Origin: Sambucus nigra
Taxonomy: Eukaryota; Streptophyta; Magnoliopsida; Dipsacales; Adoxaceae
Length of the DNA stretch: 64,000 nucleotides
Assembly (NCBI GenBank): GCA_949130495.1
Contig: OX422213.1
Span: forward strand, 206,973,160 to 207,037,159
Direction: 5' to 3'
The translations under genes were made by a program, and so were the position numbers. Shown piece by piece: positions 11,541 through 22,660 of the stretch. Under the pieces are notes generated by a model. That model was not told the origin of the DNA and searched no databases. It saw only the letters and a list, made by a program, of their open reading frames with translations. The first letter of the stretch is position 1. Each line of letters starts with the position of its first letter.

Positions 11541-14500
11541 ATATCCTCATTTGTCTATTTTATGAAAAAAAGACACAAAAATAAATATTACAAACAAATG
11601 AATCAAATCTCTCACTTATAACACGACTTGCCCGGTCAAATACATAAAATGATAGAAATGCATACTCTATCAAACAATTAGTAAAAATATCAAAATACGA
11701 TGTCTAATAAAATGACAACGAAACTTAAGTAATAAAAGGAAACAATTGTAAGAACAATATTCAAGCAATTCATTTAATTAATAAAAGAAACATATGCCAA
11801 GTTTATCAAATATCTTTATAAGATACGATGTATAAACTTCATTCCATGAGATTAGACTTTCACTAATTCAACTCCCCCTTTCTTAAATCTTTCTCTCTCT
11901 CCTTAAAAAAGAAATCTTTCTCCCCCCCCCCCCCCCCCTAAGAAAAAAAGTCCCTCTCCCCTTTTTTTTTATGGAATTGACAAAGGAAAATAGACAAGAA
12001 TCAAGAAGTGATATTGAAAAATATAATCCAAAGGATTAAAACCAATATACCATAATATCTAATTGAGATAAAAGTTAAAATCAGATATGAATACAAGATA
12101 ACAATATACAAGGCAACAATGATAACTATGATAAGAAATGGACAAATATATATCACCTAAAATGCTGAAAATATAGTATCCCTAACTAAAATCTCCCTAA
12201 CATAGTATATGATAAACTATAACCTAAGGAAAAAAATTCTTCTTCTATCATGTAGCTAGCTTTATTTGGTTATAAATTGATTCTCCCCCTTAATCGAGTC
12301 TTCTCTCCCCATTGGAAATTTATTCCAATTTTACGAAAGATTAAGAGATTAAGAAATCGAATCAATAAAGATATAAGGAACATAGCTATAAAACACAATT
12401 AGAGAAAATAAGCTTTGTGTGTGAAAAACATGCTATATAATATAATAAGGACAAATAGATGATATTAATATGGGATATGAATAACATGGTATAACATATA
12501 AAGGCACAAATGATCGATAATGATATAACATGCAATATATATAAACCATCATCAATATTTTAACATAAACACTCAAATTGTACTAAACACAAAATAAGCA
12601 CAATGAAACATAAACATTGAAAGAATACTAGTAGAAACTAGATGATAAAGCGTGATAAATCAAGCATATATGAAAAATGTCAAAAATTATAAACATGACA
12701 AAGTCTTAGTCATAAAAACATCCAATGGTGAAGCATGGGTAAAACAATGATTAGCAACCACCATGGAAATAGGATATGCCAAAATAAGATATAACAATAT
12801 ATCCTAGCATCCTATCAAATATGATCAAAACACCATTTGGATGTTTAATCCAAATGTAAAAACAAAGATATCAACATATGTGAAAGTAATGTATGAATAT
12901 CAAAGTCATGGACAATATCACATACTCTAAGAACATAAATAAGAAACATCAAGTCTAAAGTCAATTAAGACTACAAAAGAGAAAGTATATACCAAATATA
13001 TTACTCAATAAAGAGAAATATCTCAAAAAATGCATTTCAAATGGATCTTTTAATAAATATGGAGGATATACTACAAGGGAAACCGAGAATAAGATACAAA
13101 GAAAATGATATCAATTGGTCTTCTAGCAACTTATCTCAAACAAAAGGGCTTTACATGGAATAGTCAATATTTACACACTAAGAGAACAATACCAAGGCCT
13201 ATTTTTTATAACAAAAAATATAGAAAATATTATAACACTTAACAAAATTCGAGTTTTAGGTCTAACGTTCATAATCAAGAAAATATTATCCATAAAAGTC
13301 TAATAACATAATGAGGGCTTTAAATAAGACATAAGATCATATCTCAAATGTGCAAATAAAAACAAAGAATATGATTGGAAGATAAAACCAAACTCGAGTT
13401 CAATTAAGAATAAAAATTTAAGAACAAATGACTTAAAACTTCAATAGTAGTGAAAATTTTCAACACCTTTTTAGATATTTTCAACTAACACTTTTTTCTT
13501 CCTAAATGAGAGATTTGGTTAAAAACTTTTAGTTTCATATCCTTGATGTTACTCAATTTTTGGATGGATAAATATCTTTGAAACATCGATTTGTTCAAAA
13601 ATATTTTTTCATGTGAAGGGTTTCACTCATTCATCACTAAGATGGGATATTATTTCTAATTTTCAAAGGTAGCATCATCAAATCAAAGTTGTAGCCCTAA
13701 CCATATCATCTATCATGATTTTTATAGATCATCTAGCTTTTAAACTCCTTAAAATCATGATAAATCTCACACATACATATTTGAGGATAATGGACTCTCT
13801 CCCACAAATATTTTAAGCTTTGAACCGTTTGTAAAAGATTGTACAACTTTATCATTCCTTATAAAGTGGCATTTATACAATATGTAGTGCAGTGTAAAGT
13901 GCAACAAGATATGATAATGTATTCTCAAAGTATAATTTTTCTCAAAGTTTATAAGATTTAAAAGAAAATTTATTGCATTTCATGAAGCACATGTCATATT
14001 ACCAAATACAAGAAAAAATGATCAAATATGCCATTTTGATATACGAAAATATGTCATGGAGTATATCATCTAAAAAGGTATAAACATGATTGTACCAAAA
14101 AAATTGAATTTTGAAGAATATGTACAACCACAAAAGAGCATGATATAGGACGAAAAGATATACATGAATCACATAATCCGAAACATGTTCCGACAAACTC
14201 AATCAATTATGAAAATAACCAATGAAGTCCTAAGCATTATCAATCTAGAGAAATCACAAGGTTAAGATTAAGAGAATTTGTAAAGACTAAGAAAAAAATA
14301 GGAAAGCGAAGGATGATAAGCACAAGTAAAGAAGATATATCCAAGTTAAGATGAAAATACTTTTAATGTGCATAAGTATAACATACAACGATCAAATAAA
14401 AAGATCGATTAGATGTGGCAATCCTAAACATATTTTTTGGAAAATCAAAATAAAGTATTTTTAAAAACAAAAATATTTTTTGAATTATTTAAGATATGAA

Positions 14501-15083
14501 TCAAGAACAAATAAAGAGATAAATAATTCACATGTGAGATATCAAAGATGATATAAATGAAATGCAAACTCATATACGAATCAAAAGTACATAGCCTAGC
14601 GTAAGATATATGAAATGAGATGCTAACTGATTAGTGCATTATTTTGTATAGCCTATATGCAAATTTAGACCTTGTTAGCCCCGTTGTATCATAAATAAGT
14701 ATCTTTTTGAGTCATTTATGTTATTTAGAAGAAAAATGCAAGTTTGAAAATAATTCGAGTTAATAATGCAATTTTAGCAACCTGGGGGGGGGGGGGGGTG
14801 CATTTATACCCTAAATAAATAAACTCATTTTAATTGTTAATTCTTGTTAATATTGACTCTATTTGTGTAATTAGTTATCTTTTAAGTCAATGCACAATTA
14901 TGATTTCAAAATGATTAATTCAAGGCAATTGCGGCAAAAATATAGTCAAATACATAAACGTCAAATTCTATGTGACCCGCGACACGAGTTCCAATAAAAG
15001 TCAAACTCTTAGCAATGTCCCAAACCATTTTCATTTCCCACATCCCATATGTCTATGCATGTATATGTGTGTTACATGCCTAT
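11541..15083. other. Unassigned AT-rich sequence with homopolymer runs
   Basis: About 3.5 kb of strongly AT-rich DNA without coding similarity. It holds a run of 17 C (11922-11938) and a run of 15 G (14784-14798). It may be decayed internal sequence of the neighbouring copia element: CT-rich stretches near 11875-11960 loosely recall those found right of the LTR at 37037. That is not proven. Confidence 0.3.
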
Positions 15084-15102
15084 GTTATTGTTGTTGTTGT
15101 TG

Positions 15103-15140
<38 letters not shown>

Positions 15141-15215
15141 GTTGTTGTTGTTGTTGTTGTTATTATTATTATTATTATTGTTGTTGTTGTTGTTGTTGTT
15201 ATTATTATTATTATT

Positions 15216-15248
<33 letters not shown>

Positions 15249-15250
15249 GA
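15084..15250. repeat. Compound (TTG)n/(TTA)n microsatellite, left side of element
   Basis: Alternating blocks of TTG and TTA triplets run directly into the LTR start at 15251. The right end of the same element abuts an ATT/TGT microsatellite at 26718, so the element apparently inserted inside one microsatellite. The long poly-Leu, poly-Ile or poly-Tyr ORFs here are artefacts of the repeat. Confidence 0.95.
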
Positions 15251-15697
15251 TGATGATGTAAAAAACTATATTTGATCTAATTAATTAACCACAGATAAAT
15301 ATGAGTTAAGAAATAAGATAAGAGATTTTTAAAGTGGTTCAGCCTTAATGAAATGGCCTACGTCAACTGTCTTGTATTACTGAGTATCTCGCCTTAATCT
15401 CGATTATGTTTTCTTATGATAGCTTACCCTGACATGAGGGTATTACAATGTATTTATAGCCCTTGGGCTGTCAGTACGAATATATAATATGCCGTTATTC
15501 AATAGGCATATAAATCTGTACATGGTAAGGAATAATCATTGAATCTGTCTTGATCGTTTGGTCTTCCTAAGAAGTTGCTCGGTATGCTAAGTAGCTCGGT
15601 GTGCTGAGTAGCTCCATACATTGGACTTATGCCATGTTGGATGACACGTGTCATCACATAATTTGTCCACGTCAGTTGACTAATTTTTATATCAATA
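15251..15697 (-). repeat. 3' LTR of Tat element (left copy)
   Basis: 447 bp, collinear with 26271-26717. The outer end reads TGATGATGTA on the plus strand (partner TGTTGATGTA); the inner end on the minus strand is TATTGATATA, where the partner has TGTTGACAC. Confidence 0.9.
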
Positions 15698-15710
15698 GAA
15701 TCCCCAATGC
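15698..15710 (-). promoter_or_regulatory. Polypurine tract
   Basis: The minus strand reads GCATTGGGGATTC immediately before the 3' LTR. It would prime plus-strand DNA synthesis. Confidence 0.7.
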
Positions 15711-15980
15711 TTTGCAGTTGAGGTTTGATGTGAAAGTGCGGGACATTTTACCAAAAAGTTGCTCGGGCACATTCTTCATGTTTTGATTAATTACAGAACT
15801 TCAACACTTGTAAAAAATTTCCACTGTGCGTAACAGTTTTGAGTGCGAAATGGAAATTTTGTAAATATTTTGATTTTTTAACAAACGCTTAGGTACTTGC
15901 GTCTTTTTCCTTTAATTAGCCATCGGAAACACAACAGTCGTTATGTGTGATCATTACTTTTTTCATTTTCCAAGGCAGCA

Positions 15981-15987
15981 TATATAA
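15981..15987 (+). promoter_or_regulatory. TATA box candidate for the antisense gene
   Basis: TATATAA lies 168 bp upstream of the ATG at 16155 and just inside the 3' LTR side of the element. Position and orientation fit a promoter for plus-strand transcription against gag-pol. This is inferred from sequence only. Confidence 0.4.
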
Positions 15988-16659
15988 CGATGGTAAAATT
16001 TGATTGTCTTCTACCTTTTGCTATCTTATTTCCAAACTTTTTGTCTTCTCATTTTTCTTCTTACGAACGTTCTTTAAAGTCATCTACCTTAGTTGATTCC
16101 TTAATCTTCTGTAAGAATTTATTCTTTCCTTCTTCTTACTTTGCTTTAGTCATCATGGTTTACCTTGTCGAGTCATTAGATAAGTTTAGGGACGATTTTG
16201 AGATTCCTTCTTAGGTTGATTTGGAAGAACCTCCTTGACCTTCTGATTTATTTTCTCTAGCTGAGGGACACTTATTTCCCTCTATTTATGTAGTAGAATG
16301 TGGTTTTTCTTTCCCGCCTAATATCATGTGTTTGGAATTTTGCCAATATTTTGATATTGTACGTGCAAAAGTATTTCCAAATACATGGAGGATAGTTAAT
16401 GGCATACATAGGTTAAATCGAATTCATGGAACTCATCTAGGGATTTCTGAAATTATGTACTGTTATAAATGGGTCACCGACGACACCACCTTTTATTTAA
16501 AATCTAGGTTTTCTAATAGAGCTTTAGTGGCTAATCTACCTGTTTCCAACATAGATTATTTTGAACATGGGGTTGTGATGAAAAATTGGCAACACCTCCC
16601 ATTAAAGGGGAAAGACGTGTACCAAGGTACCAGATGTCCACCTTATAGCAATGGGATAG

Positions 16660-16724
16660 GTTGTTTTGTTTTTCAAACTAGCTCTACTTTTGTTTGTCAC
16701 TGACTTTTACTTTTTGTTTTGCAG
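16660..16724 (+). other. Predicted intron 1 of antisense gene 1
   Basis: Donor AG/GTTGTT, T-rich body, acceptor TTTTGCAG. Joining 16659 to 16725 completes a codon (phase 1) and continues into the downstream frame, whereas reading through meets a stop at 16701. At 65 bp it is short for a plant intron. Confidence 0.5.
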
Positions 16725-17456
16725 TTGACAATAAAAGAAAACCCCCAAAAGAGAGTGATATCATTATAAAAGATTTTAAATTTATCTAGGGTTTGCGTCA
16801 ATCAGTTTCTGGGGAGCAGGTGAGAGCTGCTTCCTATTTATTGCAATATAAGAACACCAGTTCCTTTTTTATTGCTCGTCCTACTACCCTTCCTTTAGTG
16901 ATTGATCTTAAGCAGGCTCCAGTATCTTCTTTAGTTGTTAAAGAATTTTCTTCTGATTTATCTTCCTCTATTACTGATTTGATTACGAAAAAGAGAAGAA
17001 TGCCTGATCTCTTTGCCAAGATTTCCCCTGGTACTGATGGGGCGATGAAGAACAAAGAAAATGTCCCAGCTAAAGGGACTAAGAAAAAAGATATTGCTCC
17101 ATCTGGGGAGAAATCACAGTTGTCAAGGAGGTCATTAAGAATCCCCTTTTGCTCCAAAAGAGGCAGTACCTTTGATTGAAGCGGCTGCTGTTGTTCGAGA
17201 AGAGGCAATACCTTTTATTGAAGAGGCTGATCCTTTAAAAAGATTAATAAGGGGTCTTGCTGAGAAGACCTTTGATGTTGCTGCTCAACATGCTGGGGTT
17301 GATATACCTTCTTTGAGAGCTGGTCTTATAGCATTCATTACTCTTAGTTTGGCCAAGAAATTGATTTGGTCTGGAACTCTTCTTAATCACAGAGCTGTTG
17401 AGACTTCTAATCCTCGGGGGAAAGTCACTGACTTGGCAGCCCAACACCTTGCATTA

Positions 17457-17534
17457 GTAAGTGTCATTATGCTTGTCATTTTAGTTCTGTTTTCAATTTT
17501 AATATTCTAACTTGATTTTATCTTCTTCTTGCAG
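17457..17534 (+). other. Predicted intron 2 of antisense gene 1
   Basis: Donor GTAAGTG, T-rich tract and acceptor TTCTTCTTGCAG. Its length of 78 bp keeps phase 0 between the LAAQHLAL block and the FLVYFNNMLQKDE block. Confidence 0.65.
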
Positions 17535-18519
17535 TTTTTAGTGTATTTCAATAATATGCTGCAGAAGGATGAAGCTATCAAAGTTGCTTTCTCTTCCGGT
17601 GAAGTAAGCCCTTATTGGGTTATCAAAATCTTTGGTGGAGTCCTGGCAGAAGTATGAGGATGACAAAATTACTTGGGAAAATAAAATCAAGGCTGTTGAG
17701 ACAGCTCAATAAAAAGTTGTGGATGCTACAAAGGAAGATGATCTAGCTCGATAAAGAGTTATGGATGTTTCCAAGGAGGCAGATGAGAAATTGAAGGTTA
17801 CCATTACCAGCAAGGAAGAAGATGAGGGCAAGCTGTAAGAGGCTGAACGGCCTAAGAAATTTCTTCAACAAAAAGTTAAATCTATTGAAGATCAACATAG
17901 GGAGAATGCTTCCTCGGAAAGGACGAATAGGAGGTCTGTTGTAAAGAAGTCCTTTAGCTCTGGCTAGGACAAAGGGTGGAACAAATCTGTGACTGCTGCC
18001 TCTGCCTAAATGGAGTATGCAAGTTTGAAGTTCTTTAAGGATGGATGGGTTACAGAGTTGAAGGAGTTGAACATCACAGAGGACTCTGAACTATTTCAGA
18101 GACATATTCATGACCCTCATCCTGCTATTGAAGAAGATGAAGATGAAGATGAAGATGGATCTGATGATTCTTCTTTGATGATAGTAGAACAAACACTTGT
18201 AGACATTATCCCTCAATCCTCCAAGTAAGTTCAGTAGACAACAACTTCTTTCGAATAACACCAGCTTCCCTCTAAGTAACCAATCCCTTCTTCAAAATCA
18301 GCTAAAGATGTTGTAGGGAATAAGGAGAAGGTGTAATGTTGTTTAGCAATTTTTTTTCTTTCCTCTGTTTTCCCTTTGTTTTGTACTTTTGGTTGTACCC
18401 TCCTCTATTATGATCAATCATATGGACTTATTACTTATTCTGAATTTCTCCTTTACTGTTCAATACAGCCGTGCTGTTGTTGATAAGTTTTTACTTTTCC
18501 TTGCTAGTTTATTACTAGG

Positions 18520-19767
18520 ATGGAACTGTTATCAGATCATGATACAGAGTTGATGAAGAAATGTACAGATTACTTCAAAGATGGTCATACAGATTTCACT
18601 AAAGCACAAATAATTGATATTCTTGGATTTTATGCCTTTAAACGAGCAATTGAGGCTTACCAATATTTAAAATGTCTACTTGATCAGGCAGTAGCAAATA
18701 ATGTAGCGTACTACGAAATGATTGAAGATCTTCAAGTAATGATTGATGAACTTCAACTTCAACATAAGGAAGCCACTGCTCTTCTTCATGAAAGTTATGA
18801 GACTAAGTACCAACAGTTGAGCACTGATCGGGGTTATGACAAATTTTTCTCGACCCATAATCAAAGAGAGAGTGTGCTAAAACTTGAAATTTTAGAACAT
18901 AGAAACATTGCTAAGTTGTTGGAGGAAAAAAATATTACTTTAAGAGATGAACTGAGACAGCTAAAATCTGTTTCTTCCTCTGTAGCTATGGTCCCAGTTA
19001 ATGATGAAGGTTTTTCTTTTTTGGAGACTAAAAATGCTTCATTAAGAGAAGAATTAGAAGCTTTGAAAAGAGTCAGACCTGCATCCACTTCCCGGAGTAG
19101 AATAAGAGTTAGTCCGAGTAGCATTGAAGAGACTAGAACTCAACAAGATTTAGAAAATTAAGCTGCTCAACTGCAGGTAAAAAATCAAGCTCTGGCTGAG
19201 ATGTCCCAGAAAATTCAAACTCTTATCGAGCAACTTTCCAATCAGAGTTCTGCATTACAAAATAAAGAAAGCTTGGTGAAGAGGCTTCATTAACATGTTG
19301 AACGATTAACTTATCAATTTCACAAAAAGCCCAGAAAGTTCTGGATGAAGGGATACAATGAAGCTTTATATCATCTTGATGCCAGGTTGAAACAATCAAA
19401 CAATAAGGGGTATAACTATGGATGGATGAATGCTCTAGCTGTGATGAAAGTTGAGCAAGGAAGAAAACTGTGGGGTTGGTGTGACTCTAGATTACTTAAT
19501 CTGCCAGTACCTCCGTCCAAACTAGATGTTAGATGGATTCCAGTTAGCTCTATTCCTCAATGTTCTATTTCCAAATACCTTGGTGATTACCATCTTCACG
19601 AGGATTTTGAGATATCCCGACCTCCATATTTTCTTGACCAACCAAGTACGAGCAATACCAGAATACTGCAGGATTTGAACTTTATCAATTCTTCTTTTGC
19701 TTTAGATGACCCTCCAGATGGAATGGATCCTGTATCTAAATCTGAAGGAAAGAAACCAGTAGAATAG
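18520..19767 (+). pseudogene. Antisense gene 2 of Tat element, coiled-coil protein
   Basis: One frame of 416 codons, interrupted only by TAA at 19159 and TAA at 19291, so a nearly intact gene. The N-terminal about 60 residues contain FTKAQIIDILGFYAFKRAIE; residues 60-270 are strongly coiled-coil (heptad-like, rich in E, L, K and Q, for example LLEEKNITLRDELRQLKS). The C-terminal 140 residues are a different, aromatic-rich domain (YNYGWMNALAVMK, GWCDSRLLNLPVPP, FEISRPPYFLDQP). No family was recognised. It lies 183 bp downstream of antisense gene 1, same strand, between it and the convergent end of pol. Good acceptor-like sites (CAATACAG near 18468, TTACTAG near 18518) leave open that both genes are spliced into one transcript. 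Confidence 0.65.
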
Positions 19768-19959
19768 GCTATTTGTATTTCCTTAGTAATTGTTAATGAA
19801 GAAAAATCATCTCTTTGTAATTTTATTTCCTTGGAGATAAAATAATTGCATGATATTTATTCTATCAATCTTTATTTAACTATAGTGGTGTTGCTCTTTA
19901 CTTTCCAGTCATTGAGTATATATATATTTGAATGGACAGTTTGCCCTTTGTTGATTTGA

Positions 19960-20163
19960 TTGCCTAGACAATGGAACTTTTTCCCCATGTGTTTGCCTAG
20001 TTGTAGTGACTTATCACCCATAAATGCCTAAGCAATGGAATTATTTTTATCCCATGTTCCTGCTTAGTTATAACAATCATTTAAGTGAATAATTGCCCTG
20101 GTGCCTAGGTAGTGGATATTTTACCCATCTTCTTGCCTAGTTTAGATGTCGCTTGGGTCACCC
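19960..20163. repeat. Three degenerate units of about 70 bp between convergent genes
   Basis: Units begin TGCCTAGACAATGGAA (about 19960), TGCCTAAGCAATGGAA (about 20025) and TGCCTAGGTAGTGGAT (about 20102); each continues with a CCCAT .. TGCCTAGTT-like block. Confidence 0.65.
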
Positions 20164-20196
20164 ATAATCAAACAGGCCTTGCCTTGCTCGATTCTT

Positions 20197-20305
20197 TTAC
20201 CAACGTTATTGGTATGTAAGTTGATACCAACGAACTTTTTGTTGGTGTTTATGCCGATGCCGACCAACTTTATTGGTGATTGCTAATGCTGACCAACTTT
20301 TAGTT
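20197..20305. terminator. Inverted-repeat cluster in convergent 3' region
   Basis: Repeated ACCAAC and GTTGGT words (TACCAACGTTATTGGTA, ACCAACGAACTTTTTGTTGGT, ACCAACTTTATTGGT) can fold into several small hairpins between the end of antisense gene 2 and the end of pol. A role in 3' end formation for either strand is inference. Confidence 0.4.
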
Positions 20306-20434
20306 GATGGAAAAAAATTATTGAGTTAAATGTAGTGTGTAACACTAGTACCCCGAAAAAAATAAAACAAACAAATGCGGAAATCATTGGTTTTTATTCA
20401 TACTGAAATAATTGGTACATGGGCAGGTACATTA

Positions 20435-21847
20435 CTAGTAGTATTTGCGCAGGTGCTCTGCATTCCAAGCATTTTTGAATTCTTTCCCTTCAAGATTTTC
20501 TATTCTGTAAGTGCCAGTTCCAACAACAGTTGTGATACGATAGGACCCATGCCAATTGTCCTCTAACTTATTGTGCTTTTGAATTACTTTTTTAACACGT
20601 AATCACCTTCCTTGAGATCGCATTTCTTGACCCTTTTATTATAGAACATGGCGATCCGTTGTTGATAAGTTGCATTTCAGATCGCTGCATCTTCTCTGAA
20701 TTTTTTGATCATGTCCAAGTCCAAGCGTCTCATCAAATCACTTACGGGAGAATTGAAGTTAAGCACCCTATGAGTAGGTAATCCGAGTTCGACAGGTATC
20801 ACTACTTCACTCCCAAAAGCCAACATGTAAGGAGATTCCCCAGTTTTTGCTCGAGGAGTTGTTCGGTAAGCCCATAACACTGAGTGTAACTTGTTGATCC
20901 AATTCCTTTAACATCATCAAATCTTTTCTTCAATATATTTAGTAGAGTTTTGTTCGTCACCTCGGTTTGCCCATTACTTTGGGGATGACCTGAAGCAGAA
21001 TGGATTTTTTGAATATTGGATTGTAGACAGTACGCTGAGAAATCATCATTGTCAAATTTGGGTACCATTATCGGTGATAAAAGCATGGGGCAAAACATAT
21101 CTACAAATAATATTCTTCCAGACGAATTAATAGACCCTTTCGTAAGCCATATCGATGAGAAGTTCAACTTCCACCCATTTTATGAAATAATCAGCAGCTA
21201 CCACCAGATATTTGAATCGTCTTCTTGTAGTAGACAGTGGCCCGACTAAATATATTCCCCACATAGCGAATGGACAAAGTGAAGTGATTGGTGTTAGCAA
21301 TGCCTGAGGAGTTCTTCGTATAGTTGAAAATTGCTGACACTTGTCGCATTTCTTAAAATAAGTTGTACAATCAGCGCGCATTGTTGGCCAGTAGTACGCC
21401 CTGTGTATTTATTCTCTGTAAAAGAGTTCTACCTGCTACGTGAGCTCCATAAGATCCTTCATGAATTTCCTATATTGTATCTTTAACTTCTGCTGGATGA
21501 ACACACCTTTGCAAACCGGCTATCACACCTTGCCTATATAGAACTCCACTGTTCAAAACATATCTGGCAGCCTTATACTTCAACCTCTTGGCTGCAAGTA
21601 GGTTGGTTGATAAAGTACCTTCTTCAATATAAACCCTGATGGGTTCCATCCAGGATGGTCCCATATCCAAGGCGATAAAATTCACCATTAAATCTTCATC
21701 AATACTTATGCTTGCAAGTATTTGAATGGGGATTGTTCTTCGTAGCTCGGTGCGCGTAGCTGAGGCTAACTGAGCAAGTGCATCTTCCCTTGTATTATCC
21801 AGTCTTGGTATTCTAATCACTTGAACATCTGCCAAATCGGATACAAT
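20435..21847 (-). pseudogene. Integrase domain of Tat element
   Basis: Minus-strand order: zinc-binding HHCC region (IHEGSYGAH ... CDKCQQ, about 21460-21310), catalytic core, and a C-terminal block VVGTGTYRIENLEGKEFK ... WNAEHLRKYY ending with TAG at 20435-20437. In the core the first catalytic Asp is lost: the usual WGID reads WGIY (codon at 21250-21252). DYFIKWVEVE follows; the second block survives as TDNGT in another frame, and QSNGQTEVTNKTLL holds the Glu. Frameshifts separate the pieces (21470-21835, 21127-21381, 20802-21167, 20677-20880). Integrase would insert the cDNA in the nucleus; this copy cannot. The 21470-21835 piece also contains the end of the second RNase H (TREDALAQLASATRTEL). 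Confidence 0.85.
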
Positions 21848-22660
21848 CTACATAGCTTTAGTTAAATATCTTGACATGAACTCCCCTTTTGCTGCGTAAA
21901 GACTTAGCATCTGATTTACCACTAGTTGCGAATCACAGAACACCAAAGCTTGCTCTGCATTCAATGATTTAGCTAAATTAAGGCCCACAATCATGGCTTC
22001 ATACTCAGCTTTATTATTGGAAGCTTGGAATTGGAAATGCAGAGCATATTCTATGTTTATTTCGTCTAAACTATTAAGAATAATTCCATCTCTGCAACCT
22101 GTTGCACACGAAGAACCATCAACATATAAATTCCATATAGGGATATTATCATCAAACCCTTGGTCTGATAAAATCCCTTGATGAAATATCTTGTCCTTCC
22201 TTTCTTCATACTTTTCCTTCAACCCTTGCCCCTTACCAGAAGATTCTAGTTGATCGGGACCATCCCTTCTAGAAATTTTACTGCTGGGAGTTGATCGGGG
22301 ACAATTTCTGTTGGTCCATTTGCATCCTCTAGTTGCGCGGCAGTAGCACCTGTTGGTCGGAGACATCTGGGTAGGTGAACTCCGCAATGAAATCCGCCAC
22401 TGCATGTCCATTGAGAGAGGATCTCAGCTCATAGATAATGTTGTACTCCCCTAACTCCACTACCCAATACATCAATCATCCAGACTTTTTTGGCTTATGT
22501 AAAGCCTGTCTGAGTGGCATGTCAGTATATACCACTATTGTATGGGCTTGAAAATTTGTTAGTATAATAAACTGGTTTTTTCACTCCGCCTTCTATTCTT
22601 ATCAAGGCCGAACTGACTACACTTTCTGAAACAGATAAGTATAAGTATAATTTTCCCCCA
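21848..22660 (-). pseudogene. RNase H and second (archaeal-type) RNase H of Tat element
   Basis: The first, RT-linked RNase H is badly decayed (about 22410-22660). The second is well preserved at 22150-21850, with LYVDGSS (catalytic Asp), SNNKAEYEAMIVGL (Glu) and FCDSQLVVNQM (Asp), the three acidic positions of the RNase H fold. Two RNase H domains in series are characteristic of Tat elements. The enzyme degrades template RNA during reverse transcription. Confidence 0.85.

Larger units (their letters stand above)
16155..18336 (+). pseudogene. Antisense gene 1 of Tat element, gypsy-type additional ORF, spliced
   Basis: A decayed gene of about 680 codons on the strand opposite to gag-pol. Exon 1 (16155-16659) has a GFSFPP block and KVFPNTWRIVNGIHRL, which resembles the 'PN.WRil.g...L' block of the 'putative gypsy-type transposon' proteins known as antisense ORFs in plant Ty3/gypsy elements. 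Intron 1 is 16660-16724 (GTTGTT ... TTTTGCAG); exon 2 is 16725-17456; intron 2 is 17457-17534 (GTAAGT ... TTCTTGCAG). Both introns keep phase. Exon 3 has charged coiled-coil sequence (17640-17960), then FFKDGWVTELKELNITEDSE and an acidic ED run. One frame continues through several stops to TAA at 18334. Frameshifts lie near 17125 and 17610. Start chosen at MVYLVES; the in-frame ATG at 15990 is too close to the TATA box. Function unknown. Confidence 0.7.

Noticed and set aside
14972..15275. Three overlapping ORFs of poly-Tyr/Cys, poly-Ile/Val and poly-Leu
   Set aside because: They are the three frames of a TTG/TTA microsatellite, not genes.
16834..17208. 124-codon minus-strand ORF inside the antisense gene region
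   Set aside because: Overlaps exon 2 of antisense gene 1 on the other strand and shows no family motif; the plus-strand reading explains the sequence better.
16155..19293. All in-frame stops being one C-to-T change from Gln or Arg codons, as proof of deamination
   Set aside because: Every stop codon can derive from CAA, CAG or CGA by C-to-T, so the pattern alone proves nothing; intact relatives are needed.
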